In this document: positions 27,205 through 36,475 of the stretch, one piece after another
Layout: each line of letters opens with the position of its first letter
Numbering within the stretch: position 1 is the stretch's first letter
Assembly (NCBI GenBank): GCA_002726915.1
Contig: PBSY01000060.1
Coordinates: forward strand, 1 to 64,000
Origin: Verrucomicrobiales bacterium
GTDB taxonomy: Bacteria > Verrucomicrobiota > Verrucomicrobiia > Verrucomicrobiales > DEV007
Length of the DNA stretch: 64,000 bases
Reading direction: 5' to 3'
Notes under the pieces: generated by a model
The model's input: the letters and a program-made list of their open reading frames with translations, nothing else
Told to the model about the DNA's origin: nothing
Database searches by the model: none
Made by a program: the position numbers and the translations under genes

Positions 27205-27327
27205 TTTTTTTAGCCTTTCCCTCACTTTTGCGGGCAATCGGAAGGCATACCTTCTAACCTCCTATTTCATACCTGTCGCAGGCTACGGCGGTGTATCGCG
27301 GGCTAAAGAAAGCGAAGATTTACCAGT

Positions 27328-28641
27328 TCACTTCCACGCCGAGAGCATTGACTCAGTCCGAATATAAATCGTGCCGCCAACAATGACAGGAGTGGTCCGG
27401 CAGAGTTCACCCAATCGGTTCGTTGCCACGTGTTCAAACTCTGGTCTCGCAGCAATAACATGAAGATTTCCATTTTCGTCAGCGAAAAAGAGATTCTTCC
27501 CGTCACTCACAGGTGAACCAAAAATCGAACCCTCTACTCCAGGGACTCGCTCCATCCAACTCTCTTCACCGGTCATCGTATTCAGGCAGGTCGCAATACC
27601 AGAATCTTCGATCAGGAAGGTGTGATCTCCCACCGCGATCGTTGAAGGAATATGATTGATTCGTGACTCGCGTCGCCAGACTTCCTGCCAGTCGCCTCCG
27701 GAAAGTTTCATCGCCACGCAATGCTTAGGATTGGCAGTGAACCCGCAGGTCCCAATCACCATACCCTTAGTAACTATGGGCGAACTAATTGCCCGCTCAT
27801 TAGTCTCAAGGTTGAATACCGACTTCTCGGCGATCACACTTCCAGTCAAGGGATCGACCGCTGTAAAACCGTGCTGCCAATTCACGAAAACCACGACATC
27901 CCGTCCAGCCACTTTATAGATACAAGGCACCGAGTAGGAAATTCTTTGGCTCTTCCGTTCCACCTCCCACTTAATCTCACCAGTATTCGCATCAAGTCCC
28001 AGAAGGTTTCCACCCCCTTTTTCCTGATCATTGTTCAAGATCACCACATCATCGTAGAGAATTGGGGATCCACCGAATCCGTGACCACCTGATACCGAAC
28101 CTAGATCGCTTTTCCACAGCTCATTGCCATCATGATCGAGAGCGACTGCGGAAAGCTGATCTGCCGTGCCCCAGGTAAATACAACTATCTCATCATTCGC
28201 AGCCGCGGTCGATGAAGCAGCGCTGTTGAACCGGTGCCCCTTAAATGACCGCTGATCAAAGGTCTTTTGCCAAATAATATCCCCCGTGTGGCGATCGAGA
28301 CACAAAGTAACCCACCGGTAGGGAAGAGCCAGATTAGGCGCCTTACCTTTTTTGCCCTTCTTCTTCGCAGGATGCGATCCACCGGTCTTTGCTGCTTCAT
28401 CAGCCACAGCACTCAAGAGAAATATTTTATCTCCCCAGATCACTGGTGATCCATGCCCCACTCCGTTGATCTCGGTCGACCACTCTTGATTAGCTTGGCT
28501 TAATTTCGTTGTAACCAAGTGAGAGTGATTCACCCCGGATCCGTTAATACCGCGAAACCGAGGCCAATGTTCATCAGCTTTAACAGTCACTGCACTAAAA
28601 ACTGAGACTGCTGACAGGAAAAAAAATAATCGATAATTCAT
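27328..28641 (-). CDS. Secreted PQQ-binding-like beta-propeller protein
   Basis: From ATG 28641 the 437-residue protein has a signal peptide (MNYRLFFFLSAVSVFSAVTVKA) and HWPRFRGINGSGV, the usual opening of PVC 'PQQ-like' propellers. Repeated blades follow with the W..D....NG motif and lines such as VTLCLDRHTGDIIWQKTF, LLGLDANTGEIKWEV and CLNTMTGEESWMERV. A Lys-rich insert (AKKKGKKGKAP) lies near residue 95. The family includes BamB and quinoproteins, but no dehydrogenase catalytic residues were recognised, so a structural or binding role is more likely. Upstream residues to 28695 were not used. Confidence 0.85.
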   Translation of the reverse strand: MNYRLFFFLSAVSVFSAVTVKADEHWPRFRGINGSGVNHSHLVTTKLSQANQEWSTEINGVGHGSPVIWGDKIFLLSAVADEAAKTGGSHPAKKKGKKGKAPNLALPYRWVTLCLDRHTGDIIWQKTFDQRSFKGHRFNSAASSTAAANDEIVVFTWGTADQLSAVALDHDGNELWKSDLGSVSGGHGFGGSPILYDDVVILNNDQEKGGGNLLGLDANTGEIKWEVERKSQRISYSVPCIYKVAGRDVVVFVNWQHGFTAVDPLTGSVIAEKSVFNLETNERAISSPIVTKGMVIGTCGFTANPKHCVAMKLSGGDWQEVWRRESRINHIPSTIAVGDHTFLIEDSGIATCLNTMTGEESWMERVPGVEGSIFGSPVSDGKNLFFADENGNLHVIAARPEFEHVATNRLGELCRTTPVIVGGTIYIRTESMLSAWK

Positions 28642-28779
28642 GTATACAGGTGGGCTTTCAACCCAGCCGAGAGGAAAGGTTGCCTTAAAGGACATCCAAG
28701 CTCAATGACGAAGCCACAATAAATTCCATTCACAGGTTAAAGTCGCTGTAATGGGGTCCTCAACGAAGCATAACCACCT

Positions 28780-29733
28780 TCAGTCGATCACGATACTCCA
28801 GAGCTTGGCACCAGCAGTAATGAAAAGAGTCCTGCCATCCTCGCCACCAAACGTACAGTTGGTTATCATATCCTCAGGAACCGGAATAAAATCCAACAAC
28901 TCCCCTTCTATCGACACAACATATACCCCCGAAAGATGCTCAGCGACAGTTTCGAGGGAGCTTGCAAAATTCAGTCCGGCAGTGGCGTAGATATGCCCCT
29001 CAGGCCCGATCGCAATCCCATCCGGACCTCGGTCGTTCCCCCAGTCATACAGGACTTTGCCACTTTCAACGTTGATATTTCCATCATTCCCACGATCAAA
29101 TCGCACCAGCCTCCGTTGCCCTCCCGGTTGAGGCCCGTTGTGATTGTCGGCTACAATAAGATACCTTCCGTCAGCCGAAATTGCGATTCCGTTAGGACGC
29201 TGAACTTCATGTTCAATGACCCGGCTTACCTCACCATCTGGATCGATTCGATAGACCCCTTCAATCGGCTCACCAATCTCGTCGAACTGCTCGACTGGTT
29301 CTGTGCCTTCATACCCGCCGTAGCGGGGGTCGGTGAAGTAGATACGCCCGTGATCGTCCATCACGAGGTCGTTAGGAGAATTGTAGCGCTTCCCTTCAAA
29401 TCGATCTGTCAAAATAGTAATGGATCCATCAAGTTCGGTCCTCGTAACACGCCGATTCCCTCCCTCTCGATGTCCCTCGCAAGCATGAAGGCGCTCCTGC
29501 GGATCGAACAATAAGCCGTTCGCTTTACCTGAAGGCTGTCGAAAGACATGAACCTTACCAGTCGGATCTTTCCGCATGATACGATTGTTCTCTATATCTG
29601 TAAAAAAGACGTTCCCGTCGTTCCTCCAAGCCGGGCCCTCAACAAAAGCGACACGACCCTCGATTTTTAACTCTCCTGCGGAAGCAGTGATAGCCAAAGT
29701 TATAAATGAGAAACATAGAAGAGAGCGATACAT
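28780..29733 (-). CDS. Secreted SMP-30/gluconolactonase/LRE family protein
   Basis: The 317-residue protein begins with a signal peptide (MYRSLLCFSFITLAITASAG). It carries the six-blade motifs of SMP-30-like lactonases: VEGPAWRNDGNVFFTDIENN, SPNDLVMDDHGRIYFTDPRYGG, RPNGIAISADGRYLIVADN and PDGIAIGPEGHIYATAGLN. Glu, Asn and Asp residues in these motifs are the usual divalent-metal ligands. Enzymes of this family hydrolyse sugar lactones, which fits a polysaccharide-degrading organism. It shares strand with the PQQ propeller downstream (138 bp to its start). Confidence 0.88.
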   Translation of the reverse strand: MYRSLLCFSFITLAITASAGELKIEGRVAFVEGPAWRNDGNVFFTDIENNRIMRKDPTGKVHVFRQPSGKANGLLFDPQERLHACEGHREGGNRRVTRTELDGSITILTDRFEGKRYNSPNDLVMDDHGRIYFTDPRYGGYEGTEPVEQFDEIGEPIEGVYRIDPDGEVSRVIEHEVQRPNGIAISADGRYLIVADNHNGPQPGGQRRLVRFDRGNDGNINVESGKVLYDWGNDRGPDGIAIGPEGHIYATAGLNFASSLETVAEHLSGVYVVSIEGELLDFIPVPEDMITNCTFGGEDGRTLFITAGAKLWSIVID

Positions 29734-29901
29734 GGCCGTAATTGTTGGAAATCCCCAAACCCATGTAAAGGAGGCAGGTTAGTTTTAACTCGAAACCTCT
29801 CCAACCTTGAACCCCGCTGACCGATCCAATGCCATATTACCGCTCTGCCCGGTTACTGGTTTCGGACTTTCAAAATTCCGTCTGTCGCACTACTTAAAAT
29901 C

Positions 29902-30489
29902 TCAGCGTAGCCGCAGGAGAACCTCGTTTCTTCTCAGCAGAGCAGGTGTCCATGGTGGGTCGTAGCCTGCAAATAAGGGGTTTCCTACAGGCTCCAATCC
30001 CTCCTTATCGAGGTAGGCTCTCAATCCGGCGAGCCGCTCTTTTTGAACCTTGGCATTACTTCTCCCCCCGTAGCGTATTGCTGCGTATCGGCCCGACGGC
30101 ATCCGCTTGAGACTAACCGATTTTGATGACGGTGCCGGGGCTCCACTTTGAGCTACGTCAGCTGGAACGACAAACTGCATTTCGGTCGTTCGGCCGTCAG
30201 CGGTTGCCGGCATGAAGACAGGTGTGGTCATGGAGATTTTCTTGGAGTCCTCGTTTTCACCGGAAATGTATCTAAAAAGTCGCCCAAAGCTATTGTTACT
30301 GCCTGCACCAGACATCGAAGTGGAGGCGACAAGGTGCTCTGCATACTCCCGAATCTCAATTTTCCCACTTTTCTCCAACACTTTGTAGCGAGCTGACTCG
30401 GTATTCGCGCGAAGACCTACTGTGAGAACAGCGCCTCCAACGACGAGCAAGGCGGCTACAAACCAAATGGTGATGGGTTTCGCTTTCAT
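29902..30489 (-). CDS. SOUL heme-binding family protein, membrane-anchored
   Basis: The 195-residue protein has an N-terminal transmembrane helix or signal (ITIWFVAALLVVGGAVLTVG) and then the SOUL/HBP fold: YKVLEKSGKIEIREYAEHLV, FGRLFRYISGENED, KISMTTPVFMP, and the ending GYDPPWTPALLRRNEVLLRL. The PW-TP-RNEV ending is typical of bacterial SOUL proteins. Bacterial members are poorly understood; heme binding is known for animal homologues. The gene follows folB by 42 bp on the same strand. Confidence 0.88.
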   Translation of the reverse strand: MKAKPITIWFVAALLVVGGAVLTVGLRANTESARYKVLEKSGKIEIREYAEHLVASTSMSGAGSNNSFGRLFRYISGENEDSKKISMTTPVFMPATADGRTTEMQFVVPADVAQSGAPAPSSKSVSLKRMPSGRYAAIRYGGRSNAKVQKERLAGLRAYLDKEGLEPVGNPLFAGYDPPWTPALLRRNEVLLRLR

Positions 30490-30531
30490 TAGATTCGATG
30501 ACGACTCATCTCGAAAGGTAGAGTATAATTC

Positions 30532-30891
30532 TTAGTTCTGCTCTTGCGACCGAGTGATTACCACACTCACGCTCTCACAGTCAGCGAGTATAAATTTTTG
30601 TAGTTCGATGGTCACCTCAAAAACTCCATCGAAACCCAATACAGCGGCCGCGAGCTCCTCCGCTAGGGTTTCGATCAGCTTTCGCTCGCCTGAGGAAGCC
30701 ACTTCTCGCAAGCGTTGAGATACGCGGTAATAGTCAATTGTAAGATCTAATCTGTCGTCAACCCCCCCGACTATATTGGAGAGTGCGATGGCCACATTCA
30801 CTTTCACACTCTGAGGAATCGCTCTTTCCTCCTCGGGAACTCCAATCGTAGTCACAAGCCTTAGGCCTTTGATATTAATATGATCGCTCAT
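30532..30891 (-). CDS. folB: Dihydroneopterin aldolase FolB
   Basis: The 119-residue protein matches FolB in length and pattern: HINIKGLRLVTTIGVPEEER at the N-terminus, VKVNVAIAL, LTIDYYRVSQRLREVA, KLIETLAEELAAAVL and the VTIELQKF ending of the tunnelling fold. It converts dihydroneopterin to 6-hydroxymethyl-dihydropterin in folate synthesis. The canonical Lys of the active site is probably in the LQKF segment. The gene lies 15 bp after the DciA-like gene; folK and folP are not seen. Confidence 0.88.
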   Translation of the reverse strand: MSDHINIKGLRLVTTIGVPEEERAIPQSVKVNVAIALSNIVGGVDDRLDLTIDYYRVSQRLREVASSGERKLIETLAEELAAAVLGFDGVFEVTIELQKFILADCESVSVVITRSQEQN

Positions 30892-30906
30892 AAGTTGCGG
30901 TGGTGG

Positions 30907-31281
30907 TCAGCCAAGCCGGAATCGAATCTCCTTCACATTATTCTGGCCAAACCTATCCTGCATTTTAGCCAGCAATTGGCCTTTCATTCGCTCCAATTCA
31001 TAGTGCACCGTAGAATGAAGCACTTGAATATTTAGGATCCCTCGGTGAAGCCCGATTGGCCTTGCATTTTGGGCAATAAAATTGGACACCATTGTATTCC
31101 ATGCGTCAAACACCTGCTCCTCGTTGAATCGGCCCTCTAGTCCTAGGTCTTTCAGGGTATCTTCGACGACGGTTTCGCTGTCGCGGGTGTACTTTGAAAC
31201 ATCCTGGGGTTCCCAGTAACCGCGAAGCTGTGCTAGGGCACGTTCCCTAGTTGTCCGACGCGGTCTTCTACGAAAAGCCAT
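30907..31281 (-). CDS. DUF721/DciA-like protein
   Basis: The 124-residue basic protein (starting MAFRRRPRRTTRER) has the DUF721 core: FDAWNTMVSNFIAQNARPIG, ILNIQVLHSTVHYELERMKG, and KEIRFRLG at the end. DUF721 includes DciA, the ancestral loader of the DnaB replicative helicase in bacteria without DnaC or DnaI. The start at 31281 was chosen over an upstream one at 31323 because the basic N-terminus follows it and because the longer frame would run into the terminator before the gene. The gene begins an operon with folB and the SOUL gene. Confidence 0.82.
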   Translation of the reverse strand: MAFRRRPRRTTRERALAQLRGYWEPQDVSKYTRDSETVVEDTLKDLGLEGRFNEEQVFDAWNTMVSNFIAQNARPIGLHRGILNIQVLHSTVHYELERMKGQLLAKMQDRFGQNNVKEIRFRLG

Positions 31282-31321
31282 AAGCTTTTTCAGTCTAAAT
31301 CGGCGTTGAGGTTTACACCAC

Positions 31322-31352
31322 AAAAAAACCGCGTCACCCGAAGACGACGCAG
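31322..31352 (-). terminator. Rho-independent terminator after the ferredoxin gene
   Basis: On the minus strand CTGCGTC (31352-31346) pairs with GACGCGG (31335-31329) around a 10-nt loop, with one G-U pair, and is followed directly by seven T residues (31328-31322). It lies 29 bp beyond the ferredoxin stop and before the DciA-like gene, separating the two transcripts. Confidence 0.85.
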
Positions 31353-31380
31353 CCGTTGAAGGTAGAAATTGAAGGCAGGT

Positions 31381-31617
31381 TCAACCCGAGCCATCGTTAC
31401 CGATGGCTTCAACCGGGCAACCCTCCATCGCTTCATCAGACAGCGCGCGCTCTTCATCGTTTTCCGGCTGCTTGTAGACGAAGGAATAACCCCCGTCTTC
31501 ATTTCGAGTGAAGTTATCTGGTGCCGTTTCACGACAGAGGTCGCAATCAATACATTGATCGTCGACGTAAAACGTGCCGACAACGTTGTCTTCGTATCTA
31601 TCTTCTAATTCTGCCAT
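31381..31617 (-). CDS. Single-cluster ferredoxin
   Basis: The 78-residue acidic protein has Cys 22, 25 and 28 (CIDCDLC) and the distal Cys67-Pro (EGCPVEAIG), the ligand set of one [4Fe-4S] or [3Fe-4S] cluster. The layout matches the FdxA/ferredoxin IV type common beside biosynthetic enzymes. It carries electrons in the cytoplasm. It lies 82 bp after metY on the same strand and before a strong terminator, so the two could share a transcript, perhaps with sulfur assimilation as the theme. Confidence 0.9.
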   Translation of the reverse strand: MAELEDRYEDNVVGTFYVDDQCIDCDLCRETAPDNFTRNEDGGYSFVYKQPENDEERALSDEAMEGCPVEAIGNDGSG

Positions 31618-31699
31618 TTTTCCTTATTCTGCGTTGGGGGCGCGAATGTTTGGGTATCCTGAAAATACGGCACCTCTAAGTTTCACGCAACTGATTTCG

Positions 31700-32983
31700 T
31701 CAGGAAGCCGCCAGCGCCTTATCAAGATCGGAAACGATGTCTTCGATGCTCTCGATGCCAACCGAAAGACGAACAAGTTCGGGTGTAATCCCACCTGCTG
31801 CCTGCTGTTCTTCGTTGAGCTGCGAGTGCGTCGTCGTCGCCGGATGAATCGCCAATGACTTCGCATCTCCTACGTTTGCGAGGTGAGAAAAGAGCTCAAG
31901 ATTCTCGATAAATTTCTGGCCCGCCTCAGCTCCGCCCTTAATTCCGAAAACCACCATAGAGCCGCCCTTGCCCTCAAGATATTGCTGATTTTTTCCGTAT
32001 TCAGAATCTGACTCTAGCCCTGGAAACCGAACCCACTCGACCTGCTCATGATCCTGAAGATGTTTAGCCACGGCGAGGGCATTTTCACAGTGGCGTTCCA
32101 TACGCAGTGGGAGCGTCTCGATGCCCTGCAGCATCAACCACGAATTGTCCGGAGAAATGCAGGCCCCAAGGTTACGCAGCGGCACTGTTCTCATCCGCAG
32201 TATAAACGCGAGCGGAGCCAATGGCTCTGGGAGATCATGCCCCCAGCGAAGTCCGTGGTATGAATTGTCCGGCTCATCATACAGGGGGTGTTTTCCGCCC
32301 GCCCAGTTGAATTTTCCTGCGTCAACGACGACTCCTCCGATACCGGCGCCATGTCCACCCATCCACTTCGTAAGGGAATGCACCACGATATCAGCTCCGT
32401 ATTCGATTGGCCGAGTTAAGTAAGGAGTCGAGAAGGTGGAGTCAACAATCAGAGGAAGCCCATTTTCATGAGCGATGTCGCCGACCGCCTTCAAATCCGT
32501 CACTTCAAGCGCTGGATTCGACACTGTTTCACAGAAAAGCGCCCGCGTATTTTCGTCGATCGCTTCGGCGAAAGCTTGAGGGTCTTGGGAGTCTACAAAT
32601 TTTACCTCAATGCCAAGAGCAGGAAGAATCTCGTTAAACTGAGTGTAAGTTCCACCGTAGAGATTGCGGGCTGAAACGATGTTGTCTCCCGCTTTGGCCA
32701 GATTAATGATCGAGTAAAAAACCGCTGAGGTTCCAGAGGCAAGACCAAGACCACCCATCTCATGAGCCCCTTCCAAGAGCGCGACACGCTTCTCCAGCAC
32801 GTCGGTAGTAGGGTTCATTAAACGGGTGTAAATATTTCCCAGTTCCTTGAGCGCAAAAAGATTGGCTGCGTGCTCAGTGGAGTCAAAAACAAATGAGCTG
32901 GAGCGGTAAAGAGGAACGGCGCGGGCTTTGGTTGTTGGATCTGGGGTATGTCCCCCGTGAAGGCAGAGAGTTTCAATTTTCAT
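31700..32983 (-). CDS. metY: O-acetylhomoserine sulfhydrylase (MetY)
   Basis: From ATG 32983 the 427-residue PLP enzyme begins METY-like (METLCLHGGHTPDP pattern after MKI) and has YTRLMNPTTDVLEKRVALLEG, the PLP-lysine site in VHSLTKWMGGHG, and the ending LVRLSVGIESIEDIVSDLDK. Length and the HGG-x-x-PDP start mark it as O-acetylhomoserine/O-acetylserine sulfhydrylase rather than cystathionine gamma-synthase. It makes homocysteine directly from sulfide. No SAM riboswitch pattern was seen in the 128-bp upstream gap. The frame extension to 33052 was rejected. Confidence 0.93.
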   Translation of the reverse strand: MKIETLCLHGGHTPDPTTKARAVPLYRSSSFVFDSTEHAANLFALKELGNIYTRLMNPTTDVLEKRVALLEGAHEMGGLGLASGTSAVFYSIINLAKAGDNIVSARNLYGGTYTQFNEILPALGIEVKFVDSQDPQAFAEAIDENTRALFCETVSNPALEVTDLKAVGDIAHENGLPLIVDSTFSTPYLTRPIEYGADIVVHSLTKWMGGHGAGIGGVVVDAGKFNWAGGKHPLYDEPDNSYHGLRWGHDLPEPLAPLAFILRMRTVPLRNLGACISPDNSWLMLQGIETLPLRMERHCENALAVAKHLQDHEQVEWVRFPGLESDSEYGKNQQYLEGKGGSMVVFGIKGGAEAGQKFIENLELFSHLANVGDAKSLAIHPATTTHSQLNEEQQAAGGITPELVRLSVGIESIEDIVSDLDKALAAS

Positions 32984-33111
32984 ATTTAAGATGGTCGAAC
33001 GTGCCAAATGACGATTTACGATGCAAGTCAAAGCGTAAACATCGTGGCGCATTTAAGTGACAATTCCGTGTAGGATGTCTCCTCAGCACGGGTTTATCCT
33101 TATGACTAGTT

Positions 33112-34494
33112 ATGGTATCCCGACGTGCATTTCTTAGCCATTCAGCAGCCGTTACAACCGGCTTCATCGGTCTCGATCAATTGCTGAAAAGGACAGCCCA
33201 AGCCGATGAATTGTTTTCCTATGGCAAACTCCTAAAAGATCCCGATGGGGTCATCGATCTGCCAAAGGGTTTTCATTATCGCATCCTCTCCACCTCCGGT
33301 GATCGAATGAAAGACGGATACCGCGTTCCGGGGCAACCCGACGGCATGGCAGCTTTTAATATTGGAGAGAACCGGGTTGCCTTGATTCGCAATCATGAGA
33401 TCGGTCATTCCCATCACACTAAAGGGCCATTCAGTGAAAATGAAAAAATCCCGGAGGATCTGGACAAGACGCTCGTCTACGATTCCGGCCGCCATGGAGC
33501 TCAGCCTTTTGTCGGTGGAACATCAACCATTGTCTACAACCTCAGGAAACGCGAGGTCGAGAACGAGTTTCTCAGTCTTATTGGGACCGATCGGAATTGC
33601 GCCGGCGGTCCAACCCCCTGGGGAACCTGGCTCAGTTGCGAGGAACCGGCTGACATGACAACACAGTGGGGGCAGTTCCACGGTTACTGCTTCGAAGTTC
33701 CGGCAACAGCTGAAACAAAAATCACCCCCCCGGTCCCACTGAAGGAAATGGGTCGCTTTCGACGCGAGGCAGTCGCTGTCGATCCAGTTGCGGGGATTGT
33801 CTATCAGACCGAGGACCGCGGTGACGGCGTCATCACCCGCTTTATTCCCAATCAAACTGGCAAACTGGCAAATGGAGGCAAGCTGCAAGCCCTCAAGATA
33901 AAAGCAGCAGGAAATTGGGACTCTCGCAACTGGCCGGGAAATCAAACCAGTTTTCCAGTGCGCGAACGCCTTCCTGTCGAATGGGTTGACCTTGATGAGG
34001 TTGATACACCGAACGACGATCTTCGCTTCCGCGCGATCGAGAAAGGAGCACTTATTTTTTCTCGTGCAGAAGGGATGTGGTATGGCAGCCCTCAAACCGT
34101 CGGTGAATCGTCCATTTATTGGGCCTGCACCAACGGGGGAAAAAACCAAATGGGGCAAATTTTCCGTTATTTTTCAGGTCGTAACGACGAGACGGGTGGA
34201 GAGTTAGAGCTTTTCCTTGAGCCTAATAATTCCGAACTACTGACTCACGCTGACAACATCACTATTGCACCAAACGGGCATCTCTTTATTTGCGAAGACA
34301 CGAAAGGCACTAACCACATTCGCGGAGTCACTCCCAGTGGTGAGATGTTCACGCTAGCTCGCAATGCACTCAACGGCAGTGAGCTGACAGGTGCCTGCTT
34401 TAGCCCTGATGGCTCCGTTCTCTTTGCAAATATTCAAAGCCCGGGAATCACAGTCGCTATCACCGGACCGTTTGTAAGGGGAAACACAGCCTAG
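33112..34494 (+). CDS. Tat-exported PhoX/DUF839 family protein
   Basis: The 460-residue protein starts with a twin-arginine signal (MVSRRAFLSHSAAVTTGF) and continues with the DUF839 propeller: DLPKGFHYRILSTSGDRM, RVALIRNHE, NCAGGPTPWGTWLSCEE, VYQTEDRGDG, and NITIAPNGHLFICED. The metal-binding Glu and Cys positions of PhoX (LSCEE) are present. PhoX is a calcium- and iron-dependent phosphatase; many PVC homologues are uncharacterised, so phosphatase activity is inference. Its stop TAG overlaps the convergent neighbour's stop within the tetranucleotide CTAG (34491-34494). Confidence 0.85.
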   Translation: MVSRRAFLSHSAAVTTGFIGLDQLLKRTAQADELFSYGKLLKDPDGVIDLPKGFHYRILSTSGDRMKDGYRVPGQPDGMAAFNIGENRVALIRNHEIGHSHHTKGPFSENEKIPEDLDKTLVYDSGRHGAQPFVGGTSTIVYNLRKREVENEFLSLIGTDRNCAGGPTPWGTWLSCEEPADMTTQWGQFHGYCFEVPATAETKITPPVPLKEMGRFRREAVAVDPVAGIVYQTEDRGDGVITRFIPNQTGKLANGGKLQALKIKAAGNWDSRNWPGNQTSFPVRERLPVEWVDLDEVDTPNDDLRFRAIEKGALIFSRAEGMWYGSPQTVGESSIYWACTNGGKNQMGQIFRYFSGRNDETGGELELFLEPNNSELLTHADNITIAPNGHLFICEDTKGTNHIRGVTPSGEMFTLARNALNGSELTGACFSPDGSVLFANIQSPGITVAITGPFVRGNTA

Positions 34495-35117
34495 CGACCT
34501 GCGGTTTTAAAAGCATCACTACCGGCGCTTGCTGGCACCTTTTTTTGCAAAAATGTGGTGTAGTTTACGGCGTCTTGCCAGACAGTCTTAATGACGTTTC
34601 CAGAGACCGCGGAAAGGTAAACGGAACCAACAGAAGCCTGGGCGCGATCAATAAAACTGAGCATCCAGACTGGCTCACCGGCTTGATCGCAACAACTGAG
34701 TTGGAAATGGACGCTTTCGAATGAAACCTGATGTCGTTTAGCCTCGGCTTTTCCGATCTTAAACGCCTCCAACGAAGAAATTTTTAGAGATCTCCTGGCG
34801 ATGGGAATATCGGGAAGATCTTGGCCCGATAGACGACGGAACTGCCGCTCGGCCACCACTTTCCCTTCCGATGCAACCGATTCACGCAGAACTCCGGACT
34901 TCTCCTTAATCGATGTAAGAATCAACCACTGTTGGGGCTGTGGCTGGCCGTAGAATCCCGCTACCCCAAGAAGAGGTTCACGGCTGCCAGGCGCTTCTGA
35001 GACGCCAAAGGATGACAATGCGTCAAACACGTCGTCATAGCCATTTGAGTCTGAGGCGGCTAACTGAAGTGCATTTACGCAAGAGCCTAACAGGGCAATG
35101 ATTGTCCAAAATTTCAT
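34491..35117 (-). CDS. Hypothetical secreted protein
   Basis: The 208-residue protein has a signal peptide (MKFWTIIALLGSCVNALQLAA). No known domain was recognised. The C-terminal half resembles a PepSY-like alpha-beta unit (KISSLEAFKIGKAEAKRHQV, VSFESVHFQLSCC, GSVYLSAVSGNVIKTVW), a fold associated with inhibition or membrane-associated sensing. The pattern is suggestive only. The gene converges on the PhoX-like gene with overlapping stops. Confidence 0.6.
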   Translation of the reverse strand: MKFWTIIALLGSCVNALQLAASDSNGYDDVFDALSSFGVSEAPGSREPLLGVAGFYGQPQPQQWLILTSIKEKSGVLRESVASEGKVVAERQFRRLSGQDLPDIPIARRSLKISSLEAFKIGKAEAKRHQVSFESVHFQLSCCDQAGEPVWMLSFIDRAQASVGSVYLSAVSGNVIKTVWQDAVNYTTFLQKKVPASAGSDAFKTAGR

Positions 35118-35614
35118 TCGATTCGATGATGCTCGGTCGAGTGGTTAAAGTTAAGTACAATTGAAGTTTAAGCAATGTAAATTATCGGGTGGAAGTTTTC
35201 CCGTTTACATAGCTGAGTTAGCACACTGTAGGGCGCCTTCGTTCTCGGAAATAAATCCCCGATGAGACGAGACAGTTCTAACTCTTTCACCTCAGAACCC
35301 AGACAAAGTTGACCCGCAAACCCTTCCAACCACTTTTATGACGCGTTTCTCAAGCTAAACAGAAACTTTGAGCTTGGTCGGACCTTGATAAGGAGATGGC
35401 TTGCGCGGCCTTTTACTCGTAGCTGTTGGACCGCACACGCAGCAGAGTATGCCTTTCATCGTGATCGATACTAGATAGTCGAAGACGCCCAGCGAAAAAA
35501 CATGTTTTGAAACAGTTCCGCCGCAATCACTTTTTATGATCCCAAAAACCGGCGCAACCAAAACGGCCGACGAGAGCCGGCACGTTCAATAGTTCGAATT
35601 TGAACAATCCGTGG
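35118..35614. other. Intergenic region, 497 bp, no confident gene
   Basis: Between the hypothetical secreted gene and the prepilin-like gene. A minus-strand frame at 35355-35561 ends in a basic peptide (SKRPRKPSPYQGPTKLKVSV) with no recognised relative and is followed by a small inverted repeat (GTTTCT...AGAAAC, about 35344-35365). No RNA gene was seen. Confidence 0.4.
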
Positions 35615-36475
35615 TCACTCAGAGCTCGCGTTACGATCAATATCTACGCCACGCCAGAAACGGCTCGACTCCCGATCAGTGTTAGGATCATCTTCCGGAA
35701 TCTGTTCTTTCTTCAGGCGCTCGGCGTGGCCATCAAGAAACGCGGCGATGACTTTGCTGCCTTCCCAACGCTCTTCCATTGTTTCAATAATCGCTTCGCG
35801 GTCATCGAAATCGATCAGGTTGGATTCCTTATTTTCGATGTAGAGAAGTGCATTGGGCATGAAGAGCAGATTTGAAAGAGTTTTCTCTGTCAACCAAGGT
35901 TCGGGTGAATCTTTTTTTCGACGGTCATATTGAAGATTCGTATTCATTGCATAACTGTGCTTATGCCAGTCCTGCTCTTCCGGATCAGCCTTCACCGCCT
36001 GAGTATTCTCAAACAGGGTTCCTTTCAGGTGGGTTCCAGATTCGTCGACCTCATAACCACCGGAAGAGGCATTACCATTATCGCCATTATCGCCGTTCTC
36101 ATCGCCCTCACGACGCGCTTGCTCAGAAAGATACATATGCCCAAAAACGACCCCATCAATCCATAACCCAGACTCGCAGAGGTCCCAGTAATCCGGAAAA
36201 AAATCTTCGGGTTCCATGGTGCCGGGAACAATTTCACCACCGGGATACTGAGGCGACGGCAATTTATTTCCGTGATCCCCTGCCCACGCGAGTGTAGCCG
36301 TCGCAATATTTTTTAAATTGGTGGTATTTACCATGGCCTCGGCGATCTGCTTCGCCCTACCAAGGCTTGGAACTAGGATGGCGACGAGAATACCGAGAAT
36401 GGCAATTACTACCAGCATTTCAACCATAGTGAAACCTGATCGAGCCGTGCGTTCGGGGGAGAGGGAAAACTTCAT
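35615..36475 (-). CDS. Prepilin-type N-terminal cleavage/methylation domain protein
   Basis: From ATG 36475 the 286-residue protein has the prepilin peptidase site G-F-T-M-V-E at 14-19 followed by a hydrophobic helix (MLVVIAILGILVAILVPSLG). The region beyond has a PVC-type pseudopilin pattern (NTTNLKNIATATLAWAGDHG, LPSPQYPGGEI) and a C-terminal VIAAFLDGHAERL stretch resembling the DUF1559 H-X9-DG pattern. A Gly-Asp-Asn run of about 10 residues lies near residue 125. Such proteins may build short surface fibres. It is divergent from the long sulfatase downstream, with about 220 bp between starts. Confidence 0.83.
   Translation of the reverse strand: MKFSLSPERTARSGFTMVEMLVVIAILGILVAILVPSLGRAKQIAEAMVNTTNLKNIATATLAWAGDHGNKLPSPQYPGGEIVPGTMEPEDFFPDYWDLCESGLWIDGVVFGHMYLSEQARREGDENGDNGDNGNASSGGYEVDESGTHLKGTLFENTQAVKADPEEQDWHKHSYAMNTNLQYDRRKKDSPEPWLTEKTLSNLLFMPNALLYIENKESNLIDFDDREAIIETMEERWEGSKVIAAFLDGHAERLKKEQIPEDDPNTDRESSRFWRGVDIDRNASSE

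Noticed and set aside
32984-33111. SAM-type riboswitch upstream of metY
   Set aside because: The 128-bp gap does not show the conserved core of known SAM or SAH riboswitch classes.
35355-35561. 68-residue minus-strand frame with a basic tail
   Set aside because: No recognisable domain and no clear start context; it may be a remnant but cannot be supported.
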